A DNA stretch of 35,462 nt from Chthonomonadaceae bacterium. GTDB lineage: Bacteria > Armatimonadota > Chthonomonadetes > Chthonomonadales > Chthonomonadaceae. The position numbers were made by a program, and so were the translations under genes. The notes under the pieces are model-generated. The model was not told the DNA's origin and searched no databases. It saw only the letters and a program-made list of their open reading frames with translations. How positions within the stretch are numbered: position 1 is the first letter of the stretch; the number at the start of each line of letters is the position of its first letter. Below are positions 26,192 to 33,307 of the stretch, one piece after another. Where the stretch lies: the NCBI GenBank assembly GCA_027450145.1, contig DAIDKH010000044.1, forward strand, positions 1 to 35,462. The letters are read 5' to 3'.

Positions 26192-28090
26192 CTAGTTATT
26201 TACGGCCACAACGTCCGGTGCTTGTTGCTTGAGAGGCGGTAACCCCTCTTGTGCACGCTGACTGGCCTGAGCAGCTAAATACTGGCTGTTACCGGGATCA
26301 TCCTGCGGAACGCGCCACAAAGCTAACAGACGCTGGGCGATCTCCTTGAAATAGGGCGCAGCAACCTCCGCACCGTAGTAGTGCGAGTGGTCTGGATCCC
26401 TAACGGCAACCAGAATCACCATTTGAGGGTTAGATACCGGAGCGATGCCTATGAACGAACCAGTGTAGGCCCCGGGGCGGTAGAGGGAGGCAGTTCCAGT
26501 TTTGCCCGCAACCAAATATCCAGGGATTGCAGCACAAGTACCGGTTCCACCGGTCACCACCCCTTCCAGCATCTTCAGCACCTCATCAGCCACGGCTGCA
26601 TGTATCGGGTGCCTTATCACCTCTGGTTGCCACTGACGTACCACGCGGCCGTCCTCGTCTATTAACCTCTTAAGTAGCATAGGTTTCATTAAAGCGCCAT
26701 GGTTAGCGATTGCAGCATATCCCATAGTGAGCGCGAGCGGGGTGGTTGTAACCGATTGCCCGAACGCAGAGCGTGCAGTTTTTGCATTGCTGAAGGGCAG
26801 CGCATATTTGTCGTAGGTCCATGCTCCCGCTAATACATTTGGCAGGTGAACCTGCGGCGGTGAAAACAGGTCGAAATCATTGAACGCTTTGTCGAGGTTT
26901 CGTCCGCCCATGCGCATACCCACCTGGGCCGCTCCTAAATTGCACGATACTCGCAAGATTTTAGCGGCATTTACTACGTGATGCACCTCACCCTTTGCAC
27001 AGTGTATGTATCGGCCATCGACTTTCAACTCTCCGGCACAGTAGAAAGTGCTATCTGGCGTAATGTAACCACGATCCAGGGCATAAGAGAGCGTGAATGC
27101 CTTCATAGTAGAGCCAGGTTCGTAGACCTCACCTACACATCGATCCATCAGCGACGCCAAATTGATAGGAGCCCTCTTCGTGGGCTGGCCCTTCAATGGG
27201 TTAGCGTCGTATGTAGGTAGGCTTACCATCGCTCGAATCTTCCCCGTGGACGGCTGAACAATAACAATTGCAACACCATGCGGATGAAACTTTTGCATGA
27301 TCTGCATACCCGCCTGAGTTGCAATCTGCTGGGCAGCAGGGTCCAGGGTTGTCTGAACGTCCTCACCCGAGCGTGCAGGTACTACATTTGTCAGCGTTCC
27401 AGGGATCTCGGTATTATGATCGTCAACCTGTATTTGCGCCGAACCCGGTGCCGCTTGAAGCCAAGATTGGCAGCTTCGTTCCAGACCAGCTGCCCCGCGA
27501 CCCGAGGGACCCAAAAACCCAACGACTTGTGCAGCGCTCATACCACAGGCATACCTGCGAACGGTGCTCTGTAACTCACTAAACCCGTAATGCGGCCCGT
27601 TCATGAGTTTCGCCGCTGTCTCAACAGAAACGCCAGTCATCAAGGGGTACCAAAACCGACGCGGAGCATTAGCAGTCGCCACCTGGGCGGCATACTTGGA
27701 TTCCGCGGAGCCTATATCTGTGATCAGGTCGGTGCTGCTTATTCCTAACAAGCGACAAACACGGGACTGTGCAGTGATCTGTTGTTTCTGCAGGGCGGCG
27801 TCCTCGGATTTTGTACCGTGCAGTGGCAGAAAAGATCGCACATCGAACCCGATGGTTTCATAATCCACGGTTGCCGCAAGCGGATTGCCAAACCGATCCC
27901 GTATCGTACCACGCCGGGCAGGCAGCACAATCGTCCTCATCCGGTTTTTAAGCGCTGCAGAGCGGATGGCCGCCCCGTGAAGCGCCTGAACCTGAAAGAG
28001 GCGTGCACCCAGGACCCCGTAAATTAACGAGGTAACCACCGTGACCTGAAGTACGCGGTGCCTGGTTACACGGCGCGATGGGCTGCTCAT
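26192..28090 (-). CDS. ftsI: Class B penicillin-binding protein FtsI (PBP3-like)
   Basis: This 632-residue septal transpeptidase cross-links new peptidoglycan. One N-terminal membrane helix (about 12-34) is followed by a pedestal domain with RRGTIRDRFGNPLA (59-72), then the transpeptidase domain. All three catalytic motifs are visible: STMK (Ser327-Lys330) in YEPGSTMKAFTL, SCN (382-384) in VSCNLGAAQ, and KTG (530-532) in VAGKTGTAS. No PASTA repeats are present. The C-terminal tail after about 600 is Gln/Ala-rich and probably disordered. Its ATG shares an A with the ftsL stop (TAATG). It lies between ftsL and murE, the standard ftsI slot. Confidence 0.95.
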   Translation of the reverse strand: MSSPSRRVTRHRVLQVTVVTSLIYGVLGARLFQVQALHGAAIRSAALKNRMRTIVLPARRGTIRDRFGNPLAATVDYETIGFDVRSFLPLHGTKSEDAALQKQQITAQSRVCRLLGISSTDLITDIGSAESKYAAQVATANAPRRFWYPLMTGVSVETAAKLMNGPHYGFSELQSTVRRYACGMSAAQVVGFLGPSGRGAAGLERSCQSWLQAAPGSAQIQVDDHNTEIPGTLTNVVPARSGEDVQTTLDPAAQQIATQAGMQIMQKFHPHGVAIVIVQPSTGKIRAMVSLPTYDANPLKGQPTKRAPINLASLMDRCVGEVYEPGSTMKAFTLSYALDRGYITPDSTFYCAGELKVDGRYIHCAKGEVHHVVNAAKILRVSCNLGAAQVGMRMGGRNLDKAFNDFDLFSPPQVHLPNVLAGAWTYDKYALPFSNAKTARSAFGQSVTTTPLALTMGYAAIANHGALMKPMLLKRLIDEDGRVVRQWQPEVIRHPIHAAVADEVLKMLEGVVTGGTGTCAAIPGYLVAGKTGTASLYRPGAYTGSFIGIAPVSNPQMVILVAVRDPDHSHYYGAEVAAPYFKEIAQRLLALWRVPQDDPGNSQYLAAQASQRAQEGLPPLKQQAPDVVAVNN

Positions 28091-28533
28091 TAGGGAGCGT
28101 CCTGTCCGACGATTACCGTGGAGCGTGAATCCGGAATAGTCATGCCCGCTAGTTTGGCCTGGTGCTCTACGTAAATGGTGTTATTCGCTACAGCCTTCGC
28201 CTGATGAAGCTGCAGAGATATGGCATATTCATAGTGAAGCTGATGTTTCAAAGCCGACCGCCTGTGGATTTCCGCCTCCTGCTTGGCGTTTCCATATGCG
28301 AAAACAATGGTTGCGGTGCACAGAAGCGCGGATACCAGCGCCATAGTTGCCACTAGATCGAGCGTACCTTTGCGTTCAATCTGCTTTGTTTGTGGCGCAG
28401 CAGTGCGTTCACGGGTTGGGTTCTGAGTTTCTGGCCTCGTACGTGGATGGAGGTTCGGTATTGCACTTGCAGCGCCACGTGAATCGACATAAAAAGACTC
28501 AACCGCCGATACTTTTTGTGCTGCTCCTGCCAT
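28090..28533 (-). CDS. ftsL: FtsL-like divisome protein
   Basis: The protein has 147 residues from the chosen start: a disordered basic cytoplasmic region (1-65), one membrane helix (about 68-88, LVATMALVSALLCTATIVFA), and an extracytoplasmic coiled coil (about 89-130, Glu/His/Arg/Gln-rich). That layout and its place between rsmH and ftsI identify it as FtsL-like, although FtsL sequences are barely conserved. FtsL with FtsB activates FtsW-FtsI. The start at 28533 is preferred because AGGAGG lies 9 nt upstream; the open frame extends further but would overlap rsmH. It could equally be a lineage-specific FtsL/DivIC replacement. Confidence 0.7.
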   Translation of the reverse strand: MAGAAQKVSAVESFYVDSRGAASAIPNLHPRTRPETQNPTRERTAAPQTKQIERKGTLDLVATMALVSALLCTATIVFAYGNAKQEAEIHRRSALKHQLHYEYAISLQLHQAKAVANNTIYVEHQAKLAGMTIPDSRSTVIVGQDAP

Positions 28534-28585
28534 TGTACTACCCCTCCTGCCCGTGCCTTCACCCGGTAAGATAACCCACAGCGCT

Positions 28586-29563
28586 TTAGACCTTTGCAGC
28601 CGCCCGTAACCTTGCACTTCTAGCACGGGGGTTTGCTGCCACTTCCTCCGCACTCGCCTCAACTGGCTTACGCGTTAAAATCTCCAAAACGGGCACATCG
28701 TTGCGCGGCACCATTGCTGCCGGAGACCAGCCAGGTGGCGAGGGCGCCCTTCCTGCAGCAGACAAAAACTTCTGCTTTACGAGCCGGTCCTCTAAGGAAT
28801 GAAAGCTGATCACCACGAGCCTGCCACCGGGCTTTAGAAGGTTGATCGCCAGATTCAAACCTTCCTCAATATGCTGCAGTTCCTCGTTTACCGCGATTCT
28901 AATTGCCTGAAAGGTGCGCGTGGCAACATGTTTATCCTTTGGCCACGCGGCCTTTGGGACAGCGGACTTTACAATATCCACAAGCTGTGAGGTGCTGGAA
29001 ATACGCTCTCTCACACGCCGTTCCACAATCCGCCGGGCAATGGCACCGGCAAACCGCTCGTCACCAAAATCTCGCAGAATGCGAAACAGTTCATCGCCGC
29101 TTGCCGTTTCCAGAAGATCCGCGGCGGTCCGCCCAGCAGTGCGATCCATGCGCATGTCAAGCGGCTCGTCTCGCAAGAAACTGAACCCGCGCGGACCATC
29201 CAACTGATACGATGAAACACCCAGGTCAAATAATGCGCCGTCCAGGGTGCCAGTAATGTCGCCGGCTACCGAGTGCAACGTGGCGCCCGCATGCGCGAAA
29301 TCCGTGCGCAGCACCCGCACATCATTCGTGGCAATATGCGCGCGCAACCTTTGGCTCGTTGCAGCGATGGCATCTTCATCACGATCTAAAGCGAACAAAG
29401 TTCCCGAGGGCGCTATCTTCTCTGCAATTGCTGCAGAATGGCCGCCGCCGCCCGCAGTAAAATCGACGACATGAGCCCCAGCATGTAGGTTTAACAGATC
29501 TAGGCACTCCGCCAGCATCACCGGTCGGTGTACATAGTCTGCAGACCCACCGCCAACCGTCAT
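28586..29563 (-). CDS. rsmH: 16S rRNA (cytosine1402-N4)-methyltransferase RsmH
   Basis: This 325-residue enzyme (MraW) methylates N4 of C1402 in the decoding centre of 16S rRNA using SAM. Motifs are HRPVMLAECLDLL near the N terminus, the SAM loop VDFTAGGGGHSAAI, YQLDGPRGFSFLRDEPLDMR, FQAIRIAVNEELQHIEEGL and GRLVVISFHSLEDRLVKQ. The start at 29563 gives an ATGA overlap with mraZ and removes 34 non-conserved upstream codons. It is the second gene of the dcw operon, as in most bacteria. Confidence 0.96.
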   Translation of the reverse strand: MTVGGGSADYVHRPVMLAECLDLLNLHAGAHVVDFTAGGGGHSAAIAEKIAPSGTLFALDRDEDAIAATSQRLRAHIATNDVRVLRTDFAHAGATLHSVAGDITGTLDGALFDLGVSSYQLDGPRGFSFLRDEPLDMRMDRTAGRTAADLLETASGDELFRILRDFGDERFAGAIARRIVERRVRERISSTSQLVDIVKSAVPKAAWPKDKHVATRTFQAIRIAVNEELQHIEEGLNLAINLLKPGGRLVVISFHSLEDRLVKQKFLSAAGRAPSPPGWSPAAMVPRNDVPVLEILTRKPVEASAEEVAANPRARSARLRAAAKV

Positions 29564-30042
29564 CCCGCAATCGCCGCTGGCGGCCTGTAGGCTTCGTTGT
29601 ATGCCATAGCTACCTGCTCCGCGGAAATGGCAGCATACTGCTGATCCCACTTTGAGCGTGACCACAACTCAATGCGGTTTCCAAGCGCCACCGCTGCAAC
29701 AAAGTCACCGTCATTTAAACCTGCAAAGCTTTTAAAAAACCTGGGTATGGTAAGTCGGTTTTCACGATCCAGGGAGACCGTTTCGCAATTACCCAAAAGC
29801 TGCATCACCACCTCGATATTGTGGTTCATCTCCGACGCCAAACCAAATTCGTCGAAACCTCGGGTAAGCTTCTCCCAGGATTCTTTGCGATAAATGCGAA
29901 TGTGATTGGGAGCACCAATGGTCATAACAGCGCCGTCGTCGAAAAACCACCGAAGACGCGGAGAAATCAGCACCCGGTTTTTATCATCCAGGCTGTATTC
30001 AAAGCGTCCCCAAGCTGCGTTATCTGGTGCTGCGCTAGCCAT
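29560..30042 (-). CDS. mraZ: Transcriptional regulator MraZ
   Basis: The 160-residue protein has two AbrB-like swapped-hairpin halves. The first carries YSLDDKNRVLISPRLRWFF and the second VSLDRENRLTIPRFFKSF, the repeated DxxxR signature of MraZ. MraZ forms a ring-shaped oligomer and binds direct repeats in its own promoter, usually repressing the dcw operon. A fitting array lies upstream at 30129-30165. The N terminus is about 12 residues longer than is usual, and the C-terminal tail beyond about residue 140 is extended. No strong ribosome-binding site precedes the ATG. Confidence 0.95.
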   Translation of the reverse strand: MASAAPDNAAWGRFEYSLDDKNRVLISPRLRWFFDDGAVMTIGAPNHIRIYRKESWEKLTRGFDEFGLASEMNHNIEVVMQLLGNCETVSLDRENRLTIPRFFKSFAGLNDGDFVAAVALGNRIELWSRSKWDQQYAAISAEQVAMAYNEAYRPPAAIAG

Positions 30043-30128
30043 GATTGAGTTCTGCTCGCTCCAAGAAGGGTCATTTCACGCCAAACAATTGGTTCCCACT
30101 GAAATATCACCAGGCCATACTTCAGTTA

Positions 30129-30165
30129 CCCCAACAACTCCCCCTGAAAACCCCCAACCTACCCC
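30129..30165 (-). promoter_or_regulatory. Four-box MraZ operator candidate (11-bp period)
   Basis: The minus strand carries four G-tracts of 4-5 G whose 3' ends fall at 30162, 30151, 30140 and 30129, an exact 11-bp spacing, giving GGGG-N7 repeated. Known MraZ sites are direct repeats with a GGG core at about 10-bp intervals in front of mraZ. The array starts about 13 nt downstream of the predicted start site, in the mraZ leader, a good place for autorepression. The same stretch fits the G-quadruplex pattern. Confidence 0.65.
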
Positions 30166-30184
30166 TAATCTACACTTGGTAGTA

Positions 30185-30213
30185 ATTGTACAGGTCTTAG
30201 ACATGATTGTCAA
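30185..30213 (-). promoter_or_regulatory. Sigma70-type promoter of mraZ/dcw operon
   Basis: On the minus strand TTGACA (30213-30208), exactly 17 bp, then TACAAT (30190-30185): a perfect -35 and a 5/6 -10 at optimal spacing. Transcription would start near 30178, giving a leader of about 135 nt that includes the G-tract array. Confidence 0.8.
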
Positions 30214-30395
30214 TGCCTTCCTGAACATATATTCATAATTTGTTATAATTATCTGTAACAAACCGCAACGGCATGCCACAAATTCGACCATACTCTCACC
30301 ACACAGCGGATGATGGCGTTCCTCCGTGGGGCGTATAACCTATTTGACAGGCACACTTTTGTGAACTCACGAATGTAGAAAGGATCTCGTAGCAG

Positions 30396-30683
30396 ATGGC
30401 TGATCCGTTGTGGGGGGTAAACGGGGCGTTTGCGGCAGGTAACAAAGTGTATATGCGAGCCGCAGCGGGACAGATATTGCGCAGGGATGGCTTGCAGACG
30501 TCGTTCCATATTGTAGGCACTTACCGGCCAACCATATGGTTTGAACCAGATTGGGATCACGGCAAGCAGCTTGCCCATGCGTTCCCGTACTGCAGAATCT
30601 GTTCAATTCCAGTGGAGTCGTGTTCAGTGAACCTGAGAAAGGTTCCGGGATGGAGGCCGCGCCGAGATTACGGCAGAGTGTAA
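30396..30683 (+). CDS. Small hypothetical protein, divergent from mraZ
   Basis: I do not recognise this 95-residue product. It begins MADPLWGVNGAFAAGNKVYM, is rich in aromatic residues (Trp in PLWG, IWFEPDWDH and PGWR) and has cysteines in YCRIC and ESC that could bind a metal. The C terminus is strongly basic (RKVPGWRPRRDYGRV). AGGA lies about 10 nt before the ATG. A TTGACA at 30344-30349 has no good -10 partner, while TATAAT at 30244-30249 has a poor -35. It ends just before the minus-strand terminator at 30682-30713, a convergent arrangement that mildly supports a real gene. It may also be chance. Confidence 0.4.
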   Translation: MADPLWGVNGAFAAGNKVYMRAAAGQILRRDGLQTSFHIVGTYRPTIWFEPDWDHGKQLAHAFPYCRICSIPVESCSVNLRKVPGWRPRRDYGRV

Positions 30684-30713
30684 AATTATAGCCCGATGCC
30701 ATTGGCACCGGGC
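30682..30713 (-). terminator. Intrinsic terminator of the candidate small RNA
   Basis: On the minus strand GCCCGGTGCC (30713-30704), loop AAT, GGCATCGGGC (30700-30691), then TATAATTTT. The stem is 10 bp with one G-U wobble. On the plus strand the same position is an A-C mismatch and no T-tract follows, so the minus strand is the transcribed one. Confidence 0.75.
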
Positions 30714-30873
30714 TTCAGCAGGTCAACAGGACGGTTTGTCCCGTTCATCACTACTCTTGACAGGAGGGGGTCGCGTTGCGAGCCCACTCGCCAAGATGGT
30801 TAAAACAGGCTAACCCGCCTGATCACCTCGTTGACTATAATCCATAAAAACGCACCACCTCCTTTCTTAGTCT
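30682..30873 (-). ncRNA. Candidate structured small RNA (~190 nt), unrecognised
   Basis: It is bounded by a consensus promoter (30880-30908) and an intrinsic terminator (30682-30713). Several helices are visible on the minus strand. A long-range helix pairs AGGAGG (30863-30858) with CCTCCT (30767-30762), continued inward by GGT/ACC and GCG/CGC. Inside it are CAGGC-GGGTTA-GCCTG (30821-30806) and GCGAG-TGGG-CTCGC (30791-30778). GTCAAC (30835-30830) can pair with GTTGAC (30727-30722), with AGG/CCT added across a one-base bulge. That helix crosses the first, so it would be a pseudoknot or an alternative fold. The helix also hides a perfect ribosome-binding site ahead of an 11-codon frame (30845-30810). 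I do not recognise 6S, SRP, RNase P or tmRNA landmarks. Confidence 0.6.
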
Positions 30874-30879
30874 GATTCC

Positions 30880-30908
30880 ATTATCGCAAAAAGAGACGAT
30901 TCTGTCAA
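30880..30908 (-). promoter_or_regulatory. Consensus promoter of the candidate small RNA
   Basis: On the minus strand TTGACA (30908-30903), exactly 17 bp, GATAAT (30885-30880): a perfect -35 and a 5/6 -10. The predicted start is near 30873. No protein gene with a normal reading length lies between here and the terminator at 30682. Confidence 0.8.
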
Positions 30909-30913
30909 TATGC

Positions 30914-31002
30914 AACATTTCAGGTCTTTTATTTGCTTGTCGGTTCCATTGGCGCTACCGCGTACGTCGCGTACCTCTACGGTGGTTTGTACAATCGCAT
31001 CT
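30914..31002. other. Non-coding stretch with repeated GCGTAC elements
   Basis: There is no gene here. CGCGTAC occurs twice in tandem at 30959-30965 and 30968-30974, forming GTACG-TCG-CGTAC. The same GCGTAC core recurs in both arms of the terminator hairpin at 31012-31060. It lies just upstream of the small RNA promoter, so a regulator site is possible but unproven. Confidence 0.3.
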
Positions 31003-31060
31003 AAAAAAGGGAATAGCGTACAAACCTCCGGCTTTAGAGCAGGAGAGTCTGTACGCTATT
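31003..31060 (-). terminator. Intrinsic terminator of the dnaJ-prmA-rsmE-TPR operon
   Basis: AATAGCGTACA (31012-31022) and TGTACGCTATT (31050-31060) form a perfect 11-bp stem. Inner CTCC/GGAG and GCT/AGC pairs extend the hairpin. On the minus strand CCC then TTTTTT (31008-31003) follows. It lies about 35 nt beyond the stop of the TPR gene. Confidence 0.8.
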
Positions 31061-31095
31061 GCAAAAAACGGAAACGTTACGCCTAGCTGTTTCGG

Positions 31096-32568
31096 TTAGA
31101 TTCCAAATTTAGGGCTCTTAACCGGCGAGTGCATGGGGAGTGGCTTACGGCTCAAGGTACCGTCGCGATGATCGAGAATAAGGTCGCTGCACTGGTCCAT
31201 CTCCTCAATAATCTCCTTCGCCGCCGCATCAAAGTCCTCTGCTTCACCGAACTGCGCCGCTATTTCAGTTGCGATGGTGTGGGGATCCCGCGTCTCTTCA
31301 ATGGGTACTGGCTGAGAATCCGGTGTCTCCATTTGTAGCCGTGACTCCCACGGTAGATTGCATATCTGGGTCATGAAACCAGCTATATCCGGCGTGATGA
31401 ACTGTCGATCAGTCCAGTGCAGATCCAGGGCAAAGAGGATGAGGTCAGGGTTCGCAATTGCAAGTTCCGTGAGGACTTCCTGATTAGGAATGTCGTAAGA
31501 GTGAGCCAGGCACAAGAGTGCCAGCTTCTCGCCTGTCGCACTGTTATCACCAGATTGGTAAGGGCGAACGGCCTCCGGGTCTACTTCCCACCAATGGGAA
31601 AACAGCCGGGCAAGCGGCTCGCCAGATTCGCCCAGCCAGAGAATGGTATCGGGAGCGAGGCCGCGCTGATCCAGAAACGCCGCCGTCATCCCCACCACCC
31701 AGGCAATATCTTCTTCACTTGGCTGCCAGAAGACGAATCGCTCACCAGGCACATTTTCATCAGGATTTGTCTCCATAAGGAGCGATCGAGTCTGTATGTA
31801 GTGCCAACCGCGTAAACCTAGCTGAGAAAGGTCCTCAAAATCTCGTGCGCGTGCCAGAAGATCGCCAACTTCCTCCCGAACCTCATCCATGCCCGGGAAA
31901 GCGGCCGCGGATTCTGGTGACGCCAAATCATACACCGTATCGGCCTCATCCAACTGGCAAGTAAGCGCGTAACATTCAGCCATTTCAAGCAACAGCCAAA
32001 TTGGCAGACCGCCGTAGGTGTCATTCAATGCGTGAAAGGCATCAATTGCAGCACCGTAGTCACCGGTATCCATCAGCACCTGAGCGTAATCCACATCAGC
32101 GGCCCGGCGCAGCTGCAAGTATTCTGGTGGCGCCTGCTGCATATCCTCCGGTTGCATTGCGAGAAGCAGCTCCCGGCACCGAATCATGAATGGCCGGGCC
32201 ATTGCAGGCTGGCCAAGCTGGAAGAAGCGATTACCCAGATTGTAGTAGATCACCGGGTTATTTCTGTCGGCCTGTAACGCCTGAAAGAGTTCCAGTTCGC
32301 TAGGTGGCAGCGGTTCATCGCCTTCCGAAGGAGCAACTGGCTGAACATTGCCGGTAAGCTCGCTCATTGCCGTAATCAGCTGGAGTGTCGTATCAATCAC
32401 GAGATCGGATACTACGTCCTGCTGAAATACCAGTGCCATTTGCTGTAATGCGGGCTCCAGGTTACCGCTGTTTGCCAGTTCAAGTGCCTGCGCAACGGCC
32501 TGCTTTATCTCGTCGCTTGGCTGTGGACCGCTCGACAGGGGTTGCCCGTCTGGACCTAAAATGCGCAT
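31096..32568 (-). CDS. Cytoplasmic TPR-like protein of unknown function
   Basis: The protein has 490 residues, is acidic and has no signal peptide or membrane helix. The start at 32568 is chosen because GGAG lies 8 nt upstream and only 1 nt separates it from the rsmE stop; the TTG six codons earlier would overlap rsmE. Residues about 20-60 and 90-260 contain helical repeats of TPR type (ELFQALQADRNNPVIYYNLG, QVLMDTGDYGAAIDAFHALN, ECYALTCQLDEADTVYDLA). Residues about 270-440 look like a separate globular, Trp-rich region (RFVFWQPSEEDIAWVVGMTA, ILWLGESGEPLARLFSHWWE) that I cannot assign. It is last in the dnaJ-prmA-rsmE operon, so a role linked to protein folding or ribosome maturation is possible, but this is guilt by association. 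Confidence 0.75.
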   Translation of the reverse strand: MRILGPDGQPLSSGPQPSDEIKQAVAQALELANSGNLEPALQQMALVFQQDVVSDLVIDTTLQLITAMSELTGNVQPVAPSEGDEPLPPSELELFQALQADRNNPVIYYNLGNRFFQLGQPAMARPFMIRCRELLLAMQPEDMQQAPPEYLQLRRAADVDYAQVLMDTGDYGAAIDAFHALNDTYGGLPIWLLLEMAECYALTCQLDEADTVYDLASPESAAAFPGMDEVREEVGDLLARARDFEDLSQLGLRGWHYIQTRSLLMETNPDENVPGERFVFWQPSEEDIAWVVGMTAAFLDQRGLAPDTILWLGESGEPLARLFSHWWEVDPEAVRPYQSGDNSATGEKLALLCLAHSYDIPNQEVLTELAIANPDLILFALDLHWTDRQFITPDIAGFMTQICNLPWESRLQMETPDSQPVPIEETRDPHTIATEIAAQFGEAEDFDAAAKEIIEEMDQCSDLILDHRDGTLSRKPLPMHSPVKSPKFGI

Positions 32569-32569
32569 A

Positions 32570-33307
32570 TCAGCGTCTCCGATCAAGTTGAAATAGAATT
32601 TGTGTTACGGCTACCAGGGCCGCGGTCTCTGTTCGGAGTACGCGGGGACCCAGGGTTACAGGTGTCGCCCCCGCCTCCAGTGCAAGCTCAACTTCGTCCC
32701 CAGCCCAACCACCCTCTGGCCCTACTGCCACCGTCACAGCGGCGGCGTTCATGAGTTCCATGTCACCGATTGGTTTGCGACTACCTACCGTGTGCAACAT
32801 AAGGAGTTCACCACGAACCTCGCGTTCTAACGCGATCTCGAGCGGCAACGGGCCGGTGATCTCCGGCAGGCGGGTACGCATACTCTGTTCTGCCGCACCA
32901 CGAACAATCTTTCGCCATCGCTCCACGCGATCCGGCACTCGTTCCGCGGGTATGTCAACCATGCTTCGCCTGCTCAAAACAGGGACAAATCGGCTGGCTC
33001 CCGCTTCGGTACAGTGTTGCAAAACCTCGTCAAAACGATCCCCACGGCCAATCGCCTGCAGGATGGTGATCTCAACCTGCGGCTCCGTGGCGACCTCAAT
33101 GTATGCGTTATTTTGCAGCGTAACTTCTTGAGAAGTGACCGCGGTGACAGTCGCCTCACGGGCGCGACCGCTATTGTCGAGAAGCAACACGCTGCTGCCG
33201 ATGTCTACCCGCAAAACTTTCGCAAGGTGCCTATAATCAGCCCCACGAAGCTCGACCTCTTCAGCTTCCATTTGAGGGGTGGTCACAAACAGACGGGTGG
33301 TTCTCAC
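32570..33307 (-). CDS. rsmE: 16S rRNA (uracil1498-N3)-methyltransferase RsmE
   Basis: This 245-residue SPOUT-family enzyme methylates N3 of U1498 in 16S rRNA using SAM. An N-terminal PUA-like domain (RLFVTTPQMEAEEVELRG, HLAKVLRVDIGSSVLLLD) is followed by the knotted domain with AIGRGDRFDEVLQHCTEAGA, VAVGPEGGWAGDEVELA and TLGPRVLRTETAAL, the three SPOUT motifs. The start is GTG at 33307 (GTGA overlap with the prmA stop), which places RLFV near residue 5 as in other RsmE proteins. The longer frame to 33349 overlaps prmA and is less likely. Confidence 0.94.
   Translation of the reverse strand: MRTTRLFVTTPQMEAEEVELRGADYRHLAKVLRVDIGSSVLLLDNSGRAREATVTAVTSQEVTLQNNAYIEVATEPQVEITILQAIGRGDRFDEVLQHCTEAGASRFVPVLSRRSMVDIPAERVPDRVERWRKIVRGAAEQSMRTRLPEITGPLPLEIALEREVRGELLMLHTVGSRKPIGDMELMNAAAVTVAVGPEGGWAGDEVELALEAGATPVTLGPRVLRTETAALVAVTQILFQLDRRR

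Noticed and set aside
30344-30376. TTGACA at 30344 as the promoter of the 95-residue ORF
   Set aside because: No hexamer resembling TATAAT occurs 16-18 nt downstream.
30367-30708. 113-codon minus-strand frame overlapping the small RNA terminator
   Set aside because: It reads through the terminator stem and lies antisense to the more plausible 95-codon frame. No ribosome-binding site was seen.
30682-30873. Identification of the small RNA as 6S, SRP, RNase P RNA, tmRNA or a T-box leader
   Set aside because: Landmarks were looked for and not found: no SRP GGAAG/AGCAGC loop, no tmRNA tag frame ending ALAA, no RNase P conserved cores, no paired ends of 6S type, and no proper T-box antiterminator sequence.
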